Assembly: GCF_030581005.1 (NCBI RefSeq)
Contig: NZ_JAUQSX010000001.1
Location: 806,001 to 870,000, forward strand
DNA: 64,000 nucleotides
Direction: 5' to 3'
Origin: Hymenobacter mellowenesis
Lineage (GTDB): Bacteria; Bacteroidota; Bacteroidia; Cytophagales; Hymenobacteraceae
Under the pieces are notes generated by a model. The model was not told the DNA's origin, did no database searches, and was given only the letters and a program-made list of their open reading frames with translations. Position 1 is the stretch's first letter. Each line of letters opens with the position of its first letter. Of the stretch, positions 61,515-64,000 are shown piece after piece. Both the position numbers and the translations under genes were made by a program.

Positions 61515-62192
61515 TCAATTCGGCTCAAACCGATACCCCAGCCCGTACACCATCCGAATATAGTTCGGCGCCCCGGCCTCCGTGAGCTTGCGCTTGAGGT
61601 TTTTGACGTGAGCATACACATTCTCGAACGTGTCGAACTGCTCGGCGGCGTCGCCGGACAGGTGCTCGGCAATGGCGCCTTTGGTGATGACGCGGCCCTG
61701 ATTCGCCAGCAGCAACAGCAGCAGGTCAAACTCGGTGCGCGTCAACGTCAGCGGCTTACCGGCCACGGCGGCGCGGCGGGCGGGCACGTCTACGTTTAGT
61801 TCGCCGGCTTGCAGCAAGTTGGTGCCCTGGTAGTGGCGGCGGCGCACCAGCGCGGCGATGCGGGCGCTGAGCTCGGGCAGGTAGAAGGGCTTGGGCAGGT
61901 AGTCGTCGGCGCCCAGCTCCAGACCGGTGATGCGGTCGTCGACGGCGGCGCGGGCGCTGGTGATGATGACGCCAGCCGCTTTCTGGTGCTTTTGCAGCTC
62001 GCGCAGCAGGTCGAGGCCGTCGCCGCCGGGCAGGGTGAGGTCGAGCACAATGCACTCGTAATCGTGCAGCAGCATTTTTTCCTGCGCCTGGGCGTAGTTG
62101 GTGGCCACTTCGCAGATGTAATGCTGGGCCTGCAGGTAGCTCACCACGCTGGCCAGCAGGGCCGGTTCATCTTCAACGAGCAGCAGTTTCAT
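61515..62192 (-). CDS. OmpR-family response regulator
   Basis: The 225-residue protein has a receiver domain (1-115) with Asp7-Glu8-like VEDEP, phospho-acceptor Asp51 in CIVLDLTLPGGDG, and the conserved Lys in YLPKPFYLPEL, followed by a winged-helix DNA-binding domain (about 125-225) with TRTEFDLLLLLLANQGRVIT and NYIRMVYGLGYRFEPN. It controls genes in response to the kinase encoded next. ATG at 62192 gives the standard KLLLVEDEP start. Confidence 0.95.
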   Translation of the reverse strand: MKLLLVEDEPALLASVVSYLQAQHYICEVATNYAQAQEKMLLHDYECIVLDLTLPGGDGLDLLRELQKHQKAAGVIITSARAAVDDRITGLELGADDYLPKPFYLPELSARIAALVRRRHYQGTNLLQAGELNVDVPARRAAVAGKPLTLTRTEFDLLLLLLANQGRVITKGAIAEHLSGDAAEQFDTFENVYAHVKNLKRKLTEAGAPNYIRMVYGLGYRFEPN

Positions 62193-62231
62193 GAGGGAAC
62201 GAATGGGAATGAATGGCAAGGTAGCAGCGAT

Positions 62232-62435
62232 GCGGCGCCTGATGCCGGAACCTCACCCCCAGCCCCCCCCCCCGCGGAGAGGGGAGCCTGACGATTTGTA
62301 GCGTGGACTCTGCGAGTCCGCGCCTGCTAGAACAGAGGGAGTCGTTCGCTCCGGCGCGGACTCGCAGAGTCCACGCTACAACCATGCAAGACCGGTGCCC
62401 CCTCTCCCTGAGGAGAGGGGGTCAGGGGGTGAGGT
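62232..62435. repeat. Class C element interrupted by a class B palindrome (62297-62380)
   Basis: The gap from 62193 to 62574 has no gene. It holds GCCTGATGCCGGAACCTCACC through GGAGAGGGGAGC (split here: 62232-62287), then the class B palindrome TGTAGCGTGGACTCTGCGAG and its complement (62297-62380), then an inverted class C copy CCCCCTCTCCCTGAGGAG with GGGGTCAGGGGGTGAGG (62397-62435). An 11-C run stands at 62263-62273. The nesting shows one repeat inserted next to or into another. Confidence 0.85.
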
Positions 62436-62574
62436 GAACCGTTGGGTGACGCAAGAAAGTAAGCCCCCACTCACTTATTTTTCAAAATTCCGATTTCTTC
62501 CAAATGTATTCTAAATCGCCGCGCTACTTCGCTTCCCTAAACCACGAACTCATTCTCACTTTCCCAAAATTCCC

Positions 62575-64000
62575 ATGAAGCGAATCCTACCCTCCTCTCC
62601 CCTCTCGGCCCGGACGGCGGGCGCGGCGCTGCTGCTGGCCGCCTGCGCGGCGACGGCCCCGGCCACCGCCGCTTCGCTGGCTACAGCTGTAGCTGCGGCC
62701 CCAAACGATTCCAGCCCGCTGGCACGCCGGCCGCTCACCGGCCGCATTCTGGATGGCAACGACCAAAGCCCGCTGGCCTTCGCCTCGGTGGCGGTGAAGG
62801 GCACCAACCGCGGCACCACCACCGACGCCAACGGCAGCTTCAAGCTCGACGTGGACGACGGTGACGTGCTGGTGATTTCCTACGTGGGCTACGAGCTGCG
62901 TGAGATGCCCGTGCCCAACGGCGCCAGCACGCTCGACGTGCCGATGAAAACCGCCACCCACACCACCGCCGACGTGATTGTGGTGGGCAACCGGGCCTCC
63001 GAGGCCCGCACCAACGTGGACCTGCCCGTGCCCGTGGACGTGCTCACGGCCAAGGAAATCACCAAAACCGGCCAGACCGAATTGGGCCAGATGATTCACT
63101 TCACGGCGCCCTCGTTCAACTCCACCAAGCACGCCATCAGCAACGTGACTTCGTACGTGGACCCGGCCACGCTGCGCGGCCTGGGCCCCGACCAGACGCT
63201 GGTGCTCGTGAACGGCAAGCGCCGCCACCAGTCCTCGGCCCTGAACGTGAACAACGTGGTGGGCCGCGGCTCGGTGGGCACCGATTTGAACGCCATTCCA
63301 ACGGCCGCCATCGAGCGGGTGGAGATTCTGCGCGACGGCGCGGCGGCCCAGTACGGCTCCGATGCCATTGCCGGCATCGTGAACATCGTGCTCAAATCCA
63401 ACCCGCGCGGCGGCGTGGTGACCGGCAACTACGGCATCACGGCCAAAGGCGACGGCGCCACCTACGACACGGGCCTGAACTTCGGCCTGCCCGTGGGTAA
63501 GCGCGACGGCTTCCTGAACCTGACCGTGCAGGGCCACCACAACGACCCCACCGACCGCTCGGGCGAGTACACCGGCCGGGTGTACAACTCCGACAAAGCC
63601 ACCGACGACGCCCTGGTGGCCCAGAACAATTTCAACCGCGACGTGACCAAGTATGGCACGGCCCGCAACACGATGGGCCAGTTTTTCTATAACGGCGAGG
63701 TGGCGCTGGGCGAGAAATGGCGGCTGTATTCCTTCGGCGGGATTTCCTACAAGGACATGACGGCCTACGGCTTCTTCCGCAACCCGAGCAACAAGGCGCG
63801 GGCGGTACTCTCGCTGTTTCCGAACGGCTACAACCCCGTATTCCCGGCCACGGTGCAGGATTTGGCCTCCACGGTGGGTTTGCGCCGCAAAACGGCCAGC
63901 GGCTGGAACCTCGATTTCAGCCTCGGCGGCGGCCAGAACATCATCAAGACCTACGCCAACCACACGGTGAACCCCTCGTACGGCAGCGCCTCACCGACTG
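62575..64000 (+). CDS. TonB-dependent receptor with carboxypeptidase-like N-terminal domain (partial)
   Basis: About 475 residues are visible before the right edge. A signal peptide is followed by a carboxypeptidase-regulatory-like domain (about 53-130: TGRILDGNDQSPLAFASVAV, DANGSFKLDVDDGDVLVISY), then the plug: VDVLTAKEITKTGQTELGQM, LRGLGPDQTLVLVNGKRRHQ, VEILRDGAAAQYGSDAIAGI, and the first barrel strands (VTGNYGITAKGDGATYDTGL). These proteins import substrates using TonB. Substrate unknown. ATG at 62575; a short class B-like CGCGCTACTTCG lies just before it. Unlike the SusC-like gene at 28349, this plug is of the classic siderophore or vitamin type. Confidence 0.93.
   Translation, partial: MKRILPSSPLSARTAGAALLLAACAATAPATAASLATAVAAAPNDSSPLARRPLTGRILDGNDQSPLAFASVAVKGTNRGTTTDANGSFKLDVDDGDVLVISYVGYELREMPVPNGASTLDVPMKTATHTTADVIVVGNRASEARTNVDLPVPVDVLTAKEITKTGQTELGQMIHFTAPSFNSTKHAISNVTSYVDPATLRGLGPDQTLVLVNGKRRHQSSALNVNNVVGRGSVGTDLNAIPTAAIERVEILRDGAAAQYGSDAIAGIVNIVLKSNPRGGVVTGNYGITAKGDGATYDTGLNFGLPVGKRDGFLNLTVQGHHNDPTDRSGEYTGRVYNSDKATDDALVAQNNFNRDVTKYGTARNTMGQFFYNGEVALGEKWRLYSFGGISYKDMTAYGFFRNPSNKARAVLSLFPNGYNPVFPATVQDLASTVGLRRKTASGWNLDFSLGGGQNIIKTYANHTVNPSYGSASPT

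Noticed and set aside
62587..63963. A 458-codon minus-strand frame opposite the receptor gene
   Set aside because: It mirrors the TonB-dependent receptor, which has clear plug and carboxypeptidase-like domains; the antisense product is Gly/His/Val-rich without motifs.

Overview
The window reads as a chromosomal segment of a high-GC member of the Bacteroidota, most likely Hymenobacter or a close relative (Cytophagales). The evidence is promoters of the Bacteroidota type (TAnnTTTG at -7), very few Shine-Dalgarno sites, type IX secretion C-terminal sorting domains, SusC/TonB-dependent receptors, a TonB with the Bacteroidota N-terminus, bacillithiol genes (bshC, ytxJ), a fused E1 alpha-beta dehydrogenase and the block rplM-rpsI-rpsB-tsf. 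No rRNA, tRNA, CRISPR array, phage, integrase or transposase was seen.

Layout. 1-4264: a cut-off membrane glycosyltransferase-like gene, then ribosomal proteins L13, S9, S2 and EF-Ts. 4275-13658: mostly unknown or envelope genes (DUF3089 lipoprotein, small amphipathic lipoproteins, a double CsbD protein, a type IX-secreted beta-propeller-like protein, a saccharopine dehydrogenase-like enzyme). 13964-28223: gcvP, lipA and a fused 2-oxoacid dehydrogenase E1 (lipoate-linked metabolism, not one operon), OsmC and YtxJ redox proteins, lipoproteins and an ArnT-like transferase. 28349-36347: a SusC-like receptor without a SusD, an M16 peptidase, a row of four small secreted proteins that share an APG-x-P motif, and pheS with an in-frame palindromic insertion. 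36552-45006: VOC/EVE/MarR cluster behind a strong palindromic operator, acyltransferase, rimO, bshC, an SMI1/KNR4 protein, 5-FCL, and exbD-tonB without exbB. 45262-52918: GDYXXLXY/DUF2157 pair, mnmD, thioesterase and a decayed fragment of a second copy, AraC regulator, Tat cupin, a secreted double TonB-C protein, rlmN. 53103-64000: two tandem outer-membrane paralogues, YihY, DUF3891, a second type IX cargo, hydrolase, a two-component system, and a TonB-dependent receptor cut by the right edge.

The most striking non-coding feature is the density of long palindromic repeats between genes. I separate class A (about eleven copies, arms starting GTCATGCTGAGCGCAG or variants), class B (four copies, arms TAGCGCGGACTTT or variants), class C (CCTCACCCC/GGAGAGGGG; one copy is split by a class B element) and two copies of a 224-base composite palindrome that carries an inner terminator hairpin. 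Class B elements sit directly against the start codons of tsf and a hydrolase. These look like non-autonomous mobile hairpins that also act as terminators or leaders.
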